In this document: positions 11,701 through 22,461 of the stretch, piece by piece | Numbering within the stretch: the stretch's first letter is position 1 | Layout of the letters: every line of letters starts with the position of its first letter | DNA from: Calliopum simillimum | Taxonomy: Eukaryota > Arthropoda > Insecta > Diptera > Lauxaniidae | NCBI GenBank assembly: GCA_951812925.1 | Contig: OX638369.1 | Span: 43,271,061 to 43,335,060, forward strand | Direction of reading: 5' to 3' | Length of the DNA: 64,000 nucleotides | The notes under the pieces: generated by a model | What the model was told of the DNA's origin: nothing | Seen by the model: the letters and a program-made list of their open reading frames with translations, nothing else | The model's database searches: none | Position numbers and translations under genes: made by a program

Positions 11701-14700
11701 AGCCAATTTGAATCGGATCTTAAATTTTGGAACATTTGTTGGAAGTTTAAGAATTTTTCTCTTTAATAGTGTAAAAACATATTCGATCGAAATTGGGTTT
11801 CTCAAAATATGTTCGAAAAAATGAAGCTATAACCTCAAAAATTGAAAAGGTCGATTATCTCGAGAACGGCCCCTAGGAAAAAAAAATAAATGTTATTTTC
11901 GGACTCAGCGACCTCAAATCAGTTTAGAAAATATGGTCTGCAAAATGTTACATTTTGGCTGTTGTCTAGTGTTATTTTTTTAAAAGTATTGGAATGACCT
12001 GAATTAATGGTCATAGAAAAGAAATGATTACCAAACTTAATACATCTTAGTTTCACCAAAATCAAGTAAATTAGGTACTCGTTAACTCTAAATATTTCTT
12101 TATAGAGCTTTTTTTATTCTCAAATAAATATAAATAGGGTCCAATTTCGGCATAATTTTAAAAAATTGTTTCTTCTTTAATTGTCTTTGGTTACAAACAT
12201 GGTAATTATTTTTTTATGCTCTTGTGTGACCAGTTCTGGTTTTATTACTGTAAAAATATAAAATTTCAAACACATTTTCTATCATTCTTTCTCCTGTTGT
12301 TCACTTTTCAGGTAAAACGTGAATTGCAATTGCAAAATCAAAAACTACGTCGAGATGTCCTCGCTTTTAATAAACAGCAACAAGAAGAAAAACAACGCCA
12401 ACAACAACAACAGCAGCAACAAGAACTAAGCCAAAGCGCTGCCGAAGCTATCTTTGTAGCGGCCTATGAACGTCAGCTAAAAGCTCAACGTGAACGTGAT
12501 TTTGAAGTGGTAATTCAACAACAATCTCGTGCCAACTATGAACCAGATGTTACAATAACCGCAGAACTATCTCGAAATACGCCGCCTACGCCCACTGCTG
12601 TTACTAACGCCAGCAGTAGCAGCAGCTTTCAAATGCCCCACCATCATCACCAGCAAGTCTCTAATAAAAATATTGACTTAACAACTTCCGCATCAACCTC
12701 GCCCATAGCTGCCTTGTCCATCACCAGTGCTTCCTATCCAGATGAAGCGCCGCAAAATCGTTTGCTGAAATGTAGCGTCTGTGAATTTACCACTTTATAT
12801 CGTGCACAACTTGTCGATCATGAGGAGGAGAAGCATGATAAAACCAAATTTTTCCGCTGTGAAAAATGCTCCTATGTTACGCACATTAAAGCGCGCTTTA
12901 GCAAGCATGTGAAATATCATTCCATGCCGATGATCAAGTGTGTCACATGTGATTTTCGGACACCTTACAAATGGAATCTTGACCGTCATATGAAAAATCA
13001 TGGTGGCGCTGGTCCATTTAAATGTGCTGCTTGTGATTTTACGGCTGACATAAAGCAATCGTTGACTGTACACGAAATGAATCATCATGTACCACCAGTG
13101 GGTCATGCTGCAGGAATGTCATTGGCGCGTCGTCGCAACAAAGTGGGTGGTACCGATCTATCAGATGATTTTCTTAGTGACTCTGCTGATTTGCTAGAGG
13201 ATCATTTCAATAATAATAACTTGGATGATTATGAAGAAGCTCTGGTCGAAGCTGAAGCCTATGGAAAGCGTGGAAAGTATGAAGATGATGAGCCCACAGA
13301 TTTGTCGCAGAAAGGTGGATCATCTGATACATCATCGGTTCATAATCAGTCTTTAAATGGTATGGCAGCAAAGGCAAAGCGTCCAGTTCCTAATCTCATT
13401 CCAATACCGAAAATGGGCAGCAGGTGAGTTAAGACCTTATATCCGGGTATTTATATTGGAGTAATTAAAGTTTACTCCATGAATTCTCTATCTAGGATTC
13501 TAATTAAGTAGATCTGAACTAAAATAATTACTATATATAAAAGAAAATTTTCAATTTTCATGACAATATTTTTTTTTTTTTTTTTTTCTTTAATTGTAGT
13601 GTCTTAAACCTTTCCAAGGACTTTGTCACATCTCGCAGTTCTCTTACTGAAATCGCTTCCATGTATTTCAATCATAAACAACTTTCTGAAATGCTACAGC
13701 CATTGGACAAAAATGATGCTGCACAACTCTCACCATCTACTACAATAACATCAACATCAAGCCAGCATTCACGCAGCATCTTGCATAAGAAGCTTCCACC
13801 CGGTGGTAGCTTTTTTGATAAACTAAAATCGTCTGCCATAGCGTCTGGTGGCCCCAACGAAAATCTAATTTGTCCATGCGGTCATATGGCCAAATGTCTG
13901 TCCGAATCAATAATTCATCGTAAATCATGCAATTTTACTGCAATAACTGATGATGATATCGAAGAGGAGGAGCAAGACGATGTTGATGGTCGATTAGAAA
14001 TCGATTTTGACGAAGACGATAAACAATCACATTCCGCCTTAAATCTAAGTGTAACTGGATCAACACGTTGTCAACATTGTCGTCATCGTTGTAAATCATC
14101 AGCTGATTTATTGAATCATCTCAAACAGTGCACTGAAGCAGGACGCTGTGCAAATGATTCATTTGATTCATTATCGGGTGAAAGCAGCGCTGAACGTTTA
14201 GAATTAGGAGTTGGCAATAGCAGTGAGATGCACCATCACCATCATCCAATGGAAAATCGAGTTTTTGTTTGGAACAAAATGCCAAGTGACAGCATTGGCG
14301 GCCCTACTGAAGGTAAACCGAATGATACCCACTTGATGGGTGAAAACTCTTTAGCTAAAAGTGGACAAATGTCAAATGGTCCTAATGAGGAGAACAGCTA
14401 CTATGGTGTAGAAACAGCTCCCGGTTATGGTGAGGTAAGTAAGTTTTTTATGTTAGCATGAAATTGTAAGCTTATTGCATCACTGTTGCTCATACGCCAT
14501 GTTATACAAATTTAAATACTCGTATCTCAGCCCCGAAATTTCCAACAATTCCTTCAATTCCGCATTTACTTATCCATGCTTCTGCCAAATACAAAGGTTA
14601 ATATCAATGGCCGCTGCAAGAAAACTTTTGAAATATACACACTGCATTAATGTACACACACATTTCCCAAATGAAATTTGAAACTTTCACTGTTTTCAGG

Positions 14701-17700
14701 TAACTAAAAAGATGACGCCAGAAGAAGAAGCAGCCAATTCTTCTCTTAAAAAAGTTTACAAATGCCCTGAATGCTCATTTTGGGCATCAACAGCATCCCG
14801 CTTTCATGTACACATTGTTGGTCACCTTAATAAGAAACCATTTGAATGTTCTCTTTGCTCATATCGCTCGAATTGGCGTTGGGACATTACAAAACATATA
14901 CGTCTGAAGACTATACGCGATCCCAGTCACAAAAAGGCTCATGTTCTTATGAACGATGAGACTGGACGTCGCAATTATACAAAATACAACAAATACATCA
15001 CTTTAATGAAAGTCACCGATGAAGATGGCGATCCAAAGCTTATGAAATCAGGTGAAATGACACCAAATCAAGTGGCCTCATTAGCTTTTGTAAATTTCAA
15101 TAAAAATGCATCTGCAAACAGCATTTCCTTAAATGGCATTAAAGACGATGTAACTTTAGAGCCAATTTCCACGCCAAAGTCCAACATAGCGGCTGCAGAG
15201 CCGTGTGAAAATCAAATGCCTGAAAGTTTCATGCGATTACCCTTTATAGCATCTGCTATGATGAGCGCAGCAATGGCTCAACAAAAACAAGAACAAGATC
15301 AACCGCACGTTACACTGATTACACCATCAGTTACAATTTCAGCAGTAAAGCGTTCACCACCTCCGCCTACTATGAAGCCCAGTGATGATCTTGTCACTGA
15401 TGTGAAGCAGGAGGGTAATGAAAAGAAAACCTTCTACAAGTGTCGTAAATGCAATTTTAGGTTTGTCAAATATGTTCAGCATTAACTTTTAATAAATATT
15501 TTATTAATAATTTAATTGTATTTTTTAGGCATTCAAATCGTGATGCAGTTCTGGCTCACGTTAAAATCCATTATCAGGATTATCCAATTGTGACTGCAAC
15601 GGCAACATCGCCGTCAAAATCACTGCAACAACCCTTGCAGGTTGCTGTCAATCCGAATCTCTATATGAACAAAGTTTTTGCCGCTATGTGCCTTTCCCAG
15701 CAGCAACAGCAACAAACTCCCACGACTTCCAATACGGCTACTTCACCCAACAGTGCACAGGTGCAGCAACAGCATTCCATACTTTCTGCCGGTCTATTGC
15801 AACAAGCCATTCAAGGCACCAACACGAATTCATCAAATTCACAACTTAGCGGTTTGGCACTTGCCCTTGCCGGCAAAAGTCCAACTAAAGGTGCTGCGGC
15901 CGCCGCCACTTCCATTTTAGAGCACGGTGAGCAGAACGCGAGCCAAAATGAGGCAAGTTCTTCTTTGACAGCATCAGCGATGAGCACCGGTGCTCTATCA
16001 ACTATACCTTCGTCGACTTCCTTCCTTCCTTCTACTTGTCCAACATCGTTGATGCGTGTCAGCACTGCGCAGACGCCGCAACATTCACTGCAACATTTGC
16101 TTACTTCGCCACGCAGCAGCGGCGGCTCTACACATTTGTCTCATTCACCACTTAGTGGTGGTGGTTCTTGCAGTAATAAAAACAATAATAACAATATTAA
16201 CAATAACATGGTTATGGGCTTAACAACAACACCAACTTCAACAACAACATCACCAAACTCAACAGCAGCAGCTGCAACAATATGCTCACCACCATCATCA
16301 TCATCATTATTATTATCAAACACATTACCATCGTCACCAAATACAACAACGGCAGCGGCAACAGCAACTGCAATTGTAACTACTCTTCCAACTGCAAATT
16401 CTACTCTTTCTACTTCCAATTCTAGTTTATATCATAAAAATATTACAAATTCGCAAATGGGTTTAATTGGTGCTTCGTTATTCACATCATCATCATCATG
16501 CGCCAACAACAACAACAATACTCAAAATATTGATGTTGACGTTGGTTCAAATGGTGTTTGTATCGGTGGTGTTCATGGTTCTAATAACTCCTCTACCACT
16601 ACTACTACTACTACTACTCCTAGTACTTCATGTAATTTATTATTAAACACAGCTACTACAAATGCAGCAAATGCAACAACAACTACAAATATCAATAGTA
16701 ATAATTTGTTAACGAATGATAACGAACGGCGTGATCCATCGCCATATCGTTGTGGTCATTGCCATCAAGTATCAAATTGGAAGCATGTCATTCAGGTATT
16801 TTATTAATATGGTTTATGTTCTGTTCACTTGTTAACAATCTCCTTCCTTTCATTTTATGGCAAAACTCAATTTCATCAAACAAAAAAGAAAAAAAAATAA
16901 TTAAAAAATACTGTCATTTACAGTTATTGTAGTCGAGTATGTCTATTATCATACGACTCTTGACTGTATACTTGACAAATTTTTTTATTAAGATTGCATG
17001 AGATTTCTGTTTAGACTGTCTTTTAAATTGACTTGATTTGAACTGGGAATTGACTTGATTTGACCTCTTGACTTTGGAATTACTTTGACTTATGAATTAT
17101 CTTAACTTTCAAATTAGCTTGACTTTTAAATTAACTTGCAATTTCGAAGTAACTTCCGAATTTACTAAAATTTTGAATTAACTTGGCTTATGAATTGACC
17201 TGACTTTCGTTTTAGCTTGACTTTTAAATAGACTCGATTTGTGAGTTATCTTGACTTTTAAACTGACTTGATTTGAGCAGGCAATTGACTTAATTTGACC
17301 TGTGAATTTACTTGATTTGACCTATCGATTGACTTGGCTTTTGAATTAGCTTGACTTTTGCATTAACTAGCAATTTCGAAGTAACTTGCTTAATAGAATT
17401 ACTTGATTTTTGTGTTGACTTGAATTGATATGATTTTACTTATGAATTGACATTCAATGTGACTTTTAAATTGACGTGACTTGAATTACATGAAAAATTG
17501 AGTTGGCTTTTGAATTAACTCGCAACTTCGAAGTAACTTGCCTTATTGATTTGCTTTGTTTCTGGATTAACTTGAATTGATTTGATTTGACTTATAAATT
17601 GACTTTGAAATTAATTTGGTTCTTAATTGACTTGGTTTGACTTATGAATTCGCTTGATTTCTGAATCAACTTGACTTCTAAATTAACTTAAATTTTGGAT

Positions 17701-20700
17701 TAGCTTGGCTTATGACTTTTGTTTTAGCTTGACTTTTAAATAAACTCGACTTGTAAATTATTTTGACTTTTAAATTGGCTTGACGTGACTTTCGCTTTTG
17801 AGTTAAGTTGCTTTTGGGTTGATTTAGCTTCTTAATTATATTGATGTTAACTTGAATTGATTTGATTTGATTTGATATGACTTAAGAAACAATCTGACTT
17901 TTAAATTGACATAAGATTGATTTGAATTAACAAGACTCTTAAATTGGGTTGTCTTTCGAGTTTTGAATTGACATACATTTTTGATCTGAATTATTATTGA
18001 CATAAAACTGTATAGTCACCCATATCATGTAATTCGAATTCGATTTGAACCAAATCGAATCGAGGTTTTGCTATCATATATTTTGATTTCCAGAATCGAA
18101 ATCGAAAATTTTTGCAATCAAAATCTAATTAGATGATAAGGCTGATTCGATTTTTATTAAAAAAATTTTCGATTTCGATTCTGGAAATCAAAATATATGA
18201 TAGCAAAATCTCGATTCGATTTAATTCCAATCGAAATCGAATTAGATGATAAGAGTGAGTAATAAATTTTATATAGAACGCGATTTCATCTTTATACTGA
18301 TAGCATAATTTTAGGAATTCATTGAAATTTCCTCAGTGTCTTTATTAAAATGAAGCCTTTTTAAAATTTTTAATTTCATTCCAAATACCTGTTTGTTTTT
18401 GTCGAGTTGCCCCAGAAAATCCTTGCTGGTAAATATTTTAAAAAATTTTATTATTTTCAAAAAGGTGGTGTATGGTGCTTATTGTTGTGGTGAAAAGAAT
18501 AATTTTTGTTGTGCTTTATTTATATTAGCTTGTGGAATAGTATATTCGTGCTCACGTTTACGTAAATTTTACATTTTTTTTTTTTATTTAATGGGTTAGC
18601 GGTGTTAATTATTATTTTTTTATTTTGTTTTTTTTTTTTTTACTATGCATTATTGTTCATTTGAATATCATTACATTACTTTTGTTTTTTGTTCATCTTA
18701 AACATACACAAAATTGTTCATTTACTGCGGGACATTCAACAAATTGTTTCATAATTTTTTCATAGTTTTGTACGTGTTATAGATCATTCGTCGTCGTGTT
18801 TTTTAATAAAGAGAAGCGCTTCAAATATTGAACCGAATTATCAGCATCAGTTTTATCTAAAAATATAACGTCACCAAAAACGATAGAAACTCGCATGCAC
18901 TATCAGCCAGTGAACAAATACGGAAAACTACCTCAATATCCTAGAAATGCTTTTTTCCTTTATATATGAAAAATTCCCTTTTATAATTATTTTTCTTTCC
19001 TTTAGTTTTAAATAAATTATTTCAACCGTATTAGATTTTTTGTAATGATCTTTACCCCTTTTTCTCTCTCGTTTTCTCAACCCACAGCGTCATTGTCGCT
19101 TGAAACACGCTGGCGACATACGCATCGAAACCCTTGATCGTGCCACTGCAAGTGAACGTACCAATACCCAACCAACATATCGTCCACTTGGCCCCAGCAA
19201 TGAAAGTAACACCACTTTTGGCATCACTTTGAAAGCCTTACAGCAACAACAACCACAAAACCCCACCAACAACAGCAACGTCAGTAACACAAGTAACAAC
19301 AACAACAATAATAACAATAACAATGTACTTAGTAACAAAACTATGCTCGCCGCTGATCATCTTTTACAATCCGCTGCTAATCATTCCTCACACGAAATAC
19401 AAGCTGCAGCAGCTGCAGCCTATTTGGCAGCCGCTTATAAAGCAGCAACATCGAATGCTTCTAATAGTAGTGGCATCGCACAAAATACATTAGCCACAAC
19501 AGCTGAGGATATGCTGTTGCATCAGCAATTACAACAAAATGAACAAATTGAAATCACACGTCTTCCAAGCAATTCGACGGGTAACAACAATACAGCATCG
19601 AGTTTGGCACAGCTCCTGGAGAGCTCTGCATCATCTTTGCATTCGCAGCAAAATTCAAAATGTAAACAGCAAAAATGTCCATTATGTCCGTATATTTCGG
19701 AGAGTAAATCACAGATGAATTATCATATTTCGTTGCATAAACCAACGCAATACGAGTGTTCGCTATGCACGTTCGTTTGTGCCAAGAAACAGCATTTGAG
19801 CAGCCACATGCGCAGCGTACATCATCAGCATACAGCAAATGGCAGTAGTTTGCCGTTGGATTTTAGTGTTGCTCTGCAATTAGCTGCAGCTGCGCAGGCG
19901 CAACAGGTATGTAGTAAATATACTTGGAAAGTTGTTAAAAAATCTGCAGTCCCTTGAGAGCTATTTAGATCGATCGACAATCGAATTTCACTTAAATAGA
20001 GCGGGAATTCGGCCGACAGGGTCTCAAAGTCATTTTTAGTCTGGTATATTTGGTGTTTTGTTTGACTTAATACAGGATTTCCACTTCACTTTCCAATCAA
20101 TATCAACTTTTTCCATCCTGTATCGCACTAGTCATTGCGTGCAATTTTGAGATCGTAATAAAAGAAAACCCAAATCAAGGGAGATTTTGCACAAAACGGC
20201 GATGAGCGATCTCTACACGACCTCCAAAAAATTGGAAAAAATTCTCAGCTTCTTTTTTTTGACATCGTCTTTGATTTTTGGGGTAATCGCTTCATTTTCA
20301 AAAATCGTGATTTTTGAATTAGTCTAATAAACCTATTCCTTAAACCAGAGTTGGGCGTAATGCATTACTTTTTCAATGCATTAAAAAAGCATTATTGCCA
20401 ATGAAAAAATAATGCATTGATATTTGAAATTTAATGCAAATGAAAAATCTATTACATTGACGTTTGAAATTTAATGTAAATGAAAAATATATTGCATTGA
20501 ATTTTGAAATTTAATGCAAATGAAAAATCTTTTGCATTGATTTTTGAAGTCTAATGCAAATGCAAAATCTAATGTAAATACAAAATCTAATGCAAAATCT
20601 ATTGCATTGATTCTTGAAATTTAATGCAAACGAAAAATATATTGCATTGATGTTGAAATCTAATGCAAATGACAAATCTATTACATTGATTTTCGAAATT

Positions 20701-22461
20701 AAATGCACATGAAAAATATATTGCATTGATTTTTAAAAATTATGCAAATGAAAATTTTAATGCACTGTCATAAAACTTACAATACATTAATGTACGTTTT
20801 AGAAAAAAAAATGCAGTGATTTTATGCATTTACATTACTAACTCAATGCATTAAAAAAGTAATGCAATTTACCCAACTCTGCTTTAAACAAAACATTTAT
20901 TTTACATAAATCATTATCTTTTAAGGATTCAACTGCGGCGCTTGCTATGGATCTAACATCTTTGAAATCTTTAACAGCTGCAGGAAACTATAGTAGCATG
21001 CTGCAGAAGCAACAGCACCAGCAACAATCACAACACATTTCCAATGAGTTTCAATTATTTAAAATTGTTTCCTATTGTTCCAAATGCCCTGCACGCTTTC
21101 CGCAAAAACTGCATGATGCGCTTAACACCAACGATTTTCAAGATCATCTAAAAGCGCATTCACCAACATTGCAAGTCGGTAGTAGCTCCACTAATCTTTT
21201 CCCATATAAATGTGAATTTTGTGATTTCATGGCAGCACATGAAACATTGCTACAAGCTCATCGTTTTGTACATTCTGCCAAATATCAAGATAAATGCAAT
21301 GAATTTATAAGAAATTGCAAAGAAGACCCTGAGCATCCTGCACCAAAGTTGATGGAAATCACCTTAAATAAAAACGCCACACATCCAGAAATGATTTGGG
21401 TAGTTGACAATGAATTAGGTGAGCAATTAAGACAACAGCAGCAACAGCAGCAGCATGCAAGCATTTCATCGTCTTCAAGCCACTTCGACAATACTAATTC
21501 ATTGTTAAAGAAACAGCTTGAATCTGGGCCAGCACCACTGCTTGCCGCACGAAATTCACCCTCGCCAAAAGATTCATCTTCCGCACCCTCAACAAGCGCA
21601 TCAGTGGCAACAAGCGATTTAGCTGCAGATGCTGGTAGTGAATCTGGATCAGTTGCAACATCACCTGCACCACTTGAAAAATGCCAACATTGTCCCTATG
21701 AGACTACAAATTCAAGCCTATACAAGAGTCATTTACAACATCACATCTGCATCTCTAATGTAAAGGAGGAACATACTTGCGAACACTGTGACTACACAGA
21801 CCAAGATGAGAATCAAATAACAGAACATACTCGTATACATTTTAATGCCATGGAAAAACTTAAAACAGTTGCCTTCTTTACTTCCTATGATAATTTGGAA
21901 CTCAGTGTTGAACATGAAACTGATAGCGCAGAAGCTAAAGATCAAGAAAATGAAAATTTGGCAGAAGTTACGGAAAGCAACGAAAAGCAACAGCAGCAGT
22001 TGCATCACATTAAACAGGAGCATAATAACAATAATGAAGAGAATGCTGTGAATGAAAATATTCCATTGGAGGAAATAAAAGATAAAGCAACAACAAAACC
22101 AAATGAAAAATCATTGGAAACATCGAGTAAGGAAAAAAATAACTTTACAGCACCTCCAATTGATCCTGCCAAAAAAACATGTACAAAAATTATTTTGTAT
22201 AAGAACGATGGTTGCCTAAGCATTAAAAAGGATACAAGCTCAACTCTAGGTGTTGGTAGTGCAAGTAGTAATGCTGGTGCCAGTGCTGCTGGTAGTGCCA
22301 ATAATGAACGCGATAACATAAGTGATCGCCTGCGCAGACGTATTAGAAGTAGCAGTAATAGTCATTTAAATGGCGGCAGTGATGAGCAACAGTCGCAGCA
22401 ACAAAGCCATAAAACAATATTAGTAAATGCCAAAACAGGTCAGGTTATCAGTAGGAATTAA
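8072..22461 (+). CDS. Large multi-C2H2 zinc-finger transcription factor (charlatan/REST-like)
   Basis: Seven coding exons join in phase: 8072-8716, 12312-13423, 13600-14434, 14700-15460, 15529-16795, 19088-19906 and 20926-22461. Total length is 6975 nt, giving 2324 aa. The protein has about 16 C2H2 fingers in clusters at roughly residues 111-165, 369-474, 886-935, 1111-1133, 1527-1548, 1737-1785, 1864-1930 and 2066-2118, plus two C2HC-like units in exon 3. Long Gln, Asn, Ser and Ala tracts separate them. It is presumably a nuclear DNA-binding regulator. Fingers such as CEKCSYVTHIKARFSKHVKY recall the charlatan/REST type, but the length is nearer other large fly zinc-finger proteins (for example CG9932, from memory), so no symbol is given. 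The 5' leader is split: an acceptor (TTTTACAG) ends at 7993, and the ATG at 8072 is the first in frame. The gene reads intact; its introns are loaded with transposons. Confidence 0.88.
8717..9832. repeat. Intron 1, left part, with a degenerate ATTAAATTTAATGAAA array
   Basis: Between 9240 and 9610 the sequence is dominated by imperfect copies of ATTAAATTTAATGAAAC and its complement, with spacers of 10-25 bp. It is low-complexity and self-complementary. The rest of this part of the intron shows nothing recognisable. Confidence 0.55.
9967..10196. mobile_element. Palindromic MITE, family C, copy 1
   Basis: It begins AATCACCC and ends GGGTGATT. Each half contains GCTATCATATATTTTGATTT (or a near variant) and GAATCGAAATCGAAAATTTT, so the element folds back on itself over about 100 bp per arm. 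Confidence 0.75.
10284..10528. mobile_element. Palindromic MITE, family C, copy 2
   Basis: The same AATCACCC..GGGTGATT ends and internal arms as copy 1, more diverged. It lies at the centre of a longer palindrome whose arms carry CCGATCCTTATCGTAATCGG and TGGCTACATGCCCCGAAAAA, and so forms the tip of the compound hairpin. Confidence 0.7.
10677..10906. mobile_element. Palindromic MITE, family C, copy 3
   Basis: The same family as 9967-10196 and nearly its mirror image. It interrupts the left arm of the foldback whose uninterrupted right arm lies at about 11940-12020. Confidence 0.75.
12312..13423 (+). CDS. Zinc-finger gene, coding exon 2
   Basis: The acceptor is CTTTTCAG before GTAAAACGTG. 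The exon begins with a Gln-rich coiled-coil-like segment, then has four consecutive C2H2 fingers at about residues 369-474: CSVC..H, CEKC..H, CVTC..H and CAAC..H with linkers of about 7 residues. After them comes an acidic region and a PTDLSQK motif. PxDLSxK is known in other factors as a CtBP-binding sequence, so a corepressor role is an inference. The donor is CAG|GTGAGT, phase 2. Confidence 0.88.
13600..14434 (+). CDS. Zinc-finger gene, coding exon 3
   Basis: The split codon AG|T gives Ser, then VLNLSKDFVTSRSSL, so a second LSK-type motif follows the join. Two atypical Cys/His units, CPCGHMAKCL..HRKSC and CQHCRHRC..HLKQC, end in Cys rather than His and may be C2HC fingers. An acidic block DDDIEEEEQDD lies between them. 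The donor is GGTGAG|GTAAGT, phase 0. Confidence 0.85.
14700..15460 (+). CDS. Zinc-finger gene, coding exon 4
   Basis: The acceptor is TGTTTTCAG. The exon has two fingers, CPECSFWASTASRFHVHIVG followed by CSLCSYRSNWRWDITKHIRL, at about residues 886-935. After these comes a conserved-looking segment with GRRNYTKYNKYITLMKV. The first half of the next finger (YKCRKCNFR) ends at the donor, so the intron at 15461-15528 splits that finger. Phase 2. Confidence 0.87.
15529..16795 (+). CDS. Zinc-finger gene, coding exon 5
   Basis: The exon opens with the second half of the split finger, HSNRDAVLAHVKIH. It then encodes about 370 residues of low-complexity Ser/Thr/Asn/Gln sequence with many ACA, CAA and TCA repeats. 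It ends inside another finger (CGHCHQVSNWKHVIQ), whose histidines lie in the next exon, 2.3 kb away. The join is in phase 0. Confidence 0.85.
16985..17995. repeat. Degenerate tandem array of TTGACTTGA-type units in intron 5
   Basis: About 1 kb is made of loosely repeated units built from TTGACTT, GAATTGACTTGATTTGACTT and TTTTAAATTAACTTG, with a period of roughly 16-22 bp and heavy divergence. There is no coding potential. A related but differently spelled array lies near 43300-43830. Confidence 0.7.
18014..18260. mobile_element. Palindromic MITE, family C, copy 4
   Basis: It starts GTCACCCATATCATGTAATT and has mirrored arms with GCTATCATATATTTTGATTT and CCAGAATCGAAATCGAAAAT. It is the same family as the three copies in intron 1 of the same gene. 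Confidence 0.75.
19088..19906 (+). CDS. Zinc-finger gene, coding exon 6
   Basis: The acceptor is CCCACAG. The exon starts RHCRLKH, which completes the finger begun in exon 5. Asn- and Ala-rich tracts follow, then two fingers CPLCPYISESKSQMNYHISL and CSLCTFVCAKKQHLSSHMRS at about residues 1737-1785. The donor is CAACAG|GTATGT, phase 0. Confidence 0.86.
20346..20881. mobile_element. hAT MITE filled with a 40-bp tandem repeat
   Basis: The ends are inverted: CAGAGTTGGGCGTAATGCAT on the left and the complement of CAGAGTTGGGTAAATTGCAT on the right. An imperfect 8-bp target duplication flanks it (CCTTAAAC at 20338-20345, CTTTAAAC at 20882-20889). Between about 20384 and 20770 lie about ten copies of a 35-42-bp unit containing ATTGCATTGATTTTTGAAAT and TTAATGCAAATGAAAAATCT. 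The whole element sits in the last intron of the zinc-finger gene. Confidence 0.85.
20926..22461 (+). CDS. Zinc-finger gene, last coding exon
   Basis: The acceptor is CTTTTAAG before GATTCAACTG. Four fingers are visible: a long-loop CSKC..H..H, CEFCDFMAAHETLLQAHRFV, CQHCPYETTNSSLYKSHLQH and CEHCDYTDQDENQITEHTRI. An acidic and Gln/Asn-rich tail ends at TAA 22459-22461. Two IKQE/VKEE-type motifs (psi-K-x-E) occur and could be SUMO sites. That last point is an inference. Confidence 0.86.
   Translation, partial: DSTAALAMDLTSLKSLTAAGNYSSMLQKQQHQQQSQHISNEFQLFKIVSYCSKCPARFPQKLHDALNTNDFQDHLKAHSPTLQVGSSSTNLFPYKCEFCDFMAAHETLLQAHRFVHSAKYQDKCNEFIRNCKEDPEHPAPKLMEITLNKNATHPEMIWVVDNELGEQLRQQQQQQQHASISSSSSHFDNTNSLLKKQLESGPAPLLAARNSPSPKDSSSAPSTSASVATSDLAADAGSESGSVATSPAPLEKCQHCPYETTNSSLYKSHLQHHICISNVKEEHTCEHCDYTDQDENQITEHTRIHFNAMEKLKTVAFFTSYDNLELSVEHETDSAEAKDQENENLAEVTESNEKQQQQLHHIKQEHNNNNEENAVNENIPLEEIKDKATTKPNEKSLETSSKEKNNFTAPPIDPAKKTCTKIILYKNDGCLSIKKDTSSTLGVGSASSNAGASAAGSANNERDNISDRLRRRIRSSSNSHLNGGSDEQQSQQQSHKTILVNAKTGQVISRN

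Larger units (their letters stand above)
9833..12020. mobile_element. Compound multi-arm foldback in intron 1
   Basis: A block containing CCTAGG, GGACTCAGCGAC and GGTCTGCAAAATGTTACA occurs three times: + at about 9855-9940, inverted at about 10940-11020, and + again at about 11870-11952. The last two bound a palindrome (about 10937-11952) with arms of about 500 bp and a short loop near 11437. The first two bound a second palindrome (about 9833-11040). A 50-bp segment at 10620-10672 is repeated inverted at about 11977-12020, so the right-hand foldback originally extended to there. Three copies of a shorter palindromic MITE are inserted in the arms (see 9967, 10284 and 10677). No ORF was found. 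Confidence 0.8.

Noticed and set aside
12795..13106. 103-codon minus-strand frame opposite the zinc fingers
   Set aside because: It is a shadow of the highly constrained + strand exon, with no independent evidence.
15811..16419. Minus-strand Val- and Leu-rich frames opposite exon 5
   Set aside because: They are complements of CAA/ACA/TCA repeats on the coding strand.
21733..22319. Minus-strand frames opposite the last zinc-finger exon
   Set aside because: Shadows of the long + strand exon; no motif.
8072..22461. Firm assignment of the zinc-finger gene to charlatan (chn)
   Set aside because: Finger sequences look related, but the predicted 2324 aa is about twice the length I recall for charlatan and other large fly zinc-finger genes are candidates. 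The symbol was left empty.
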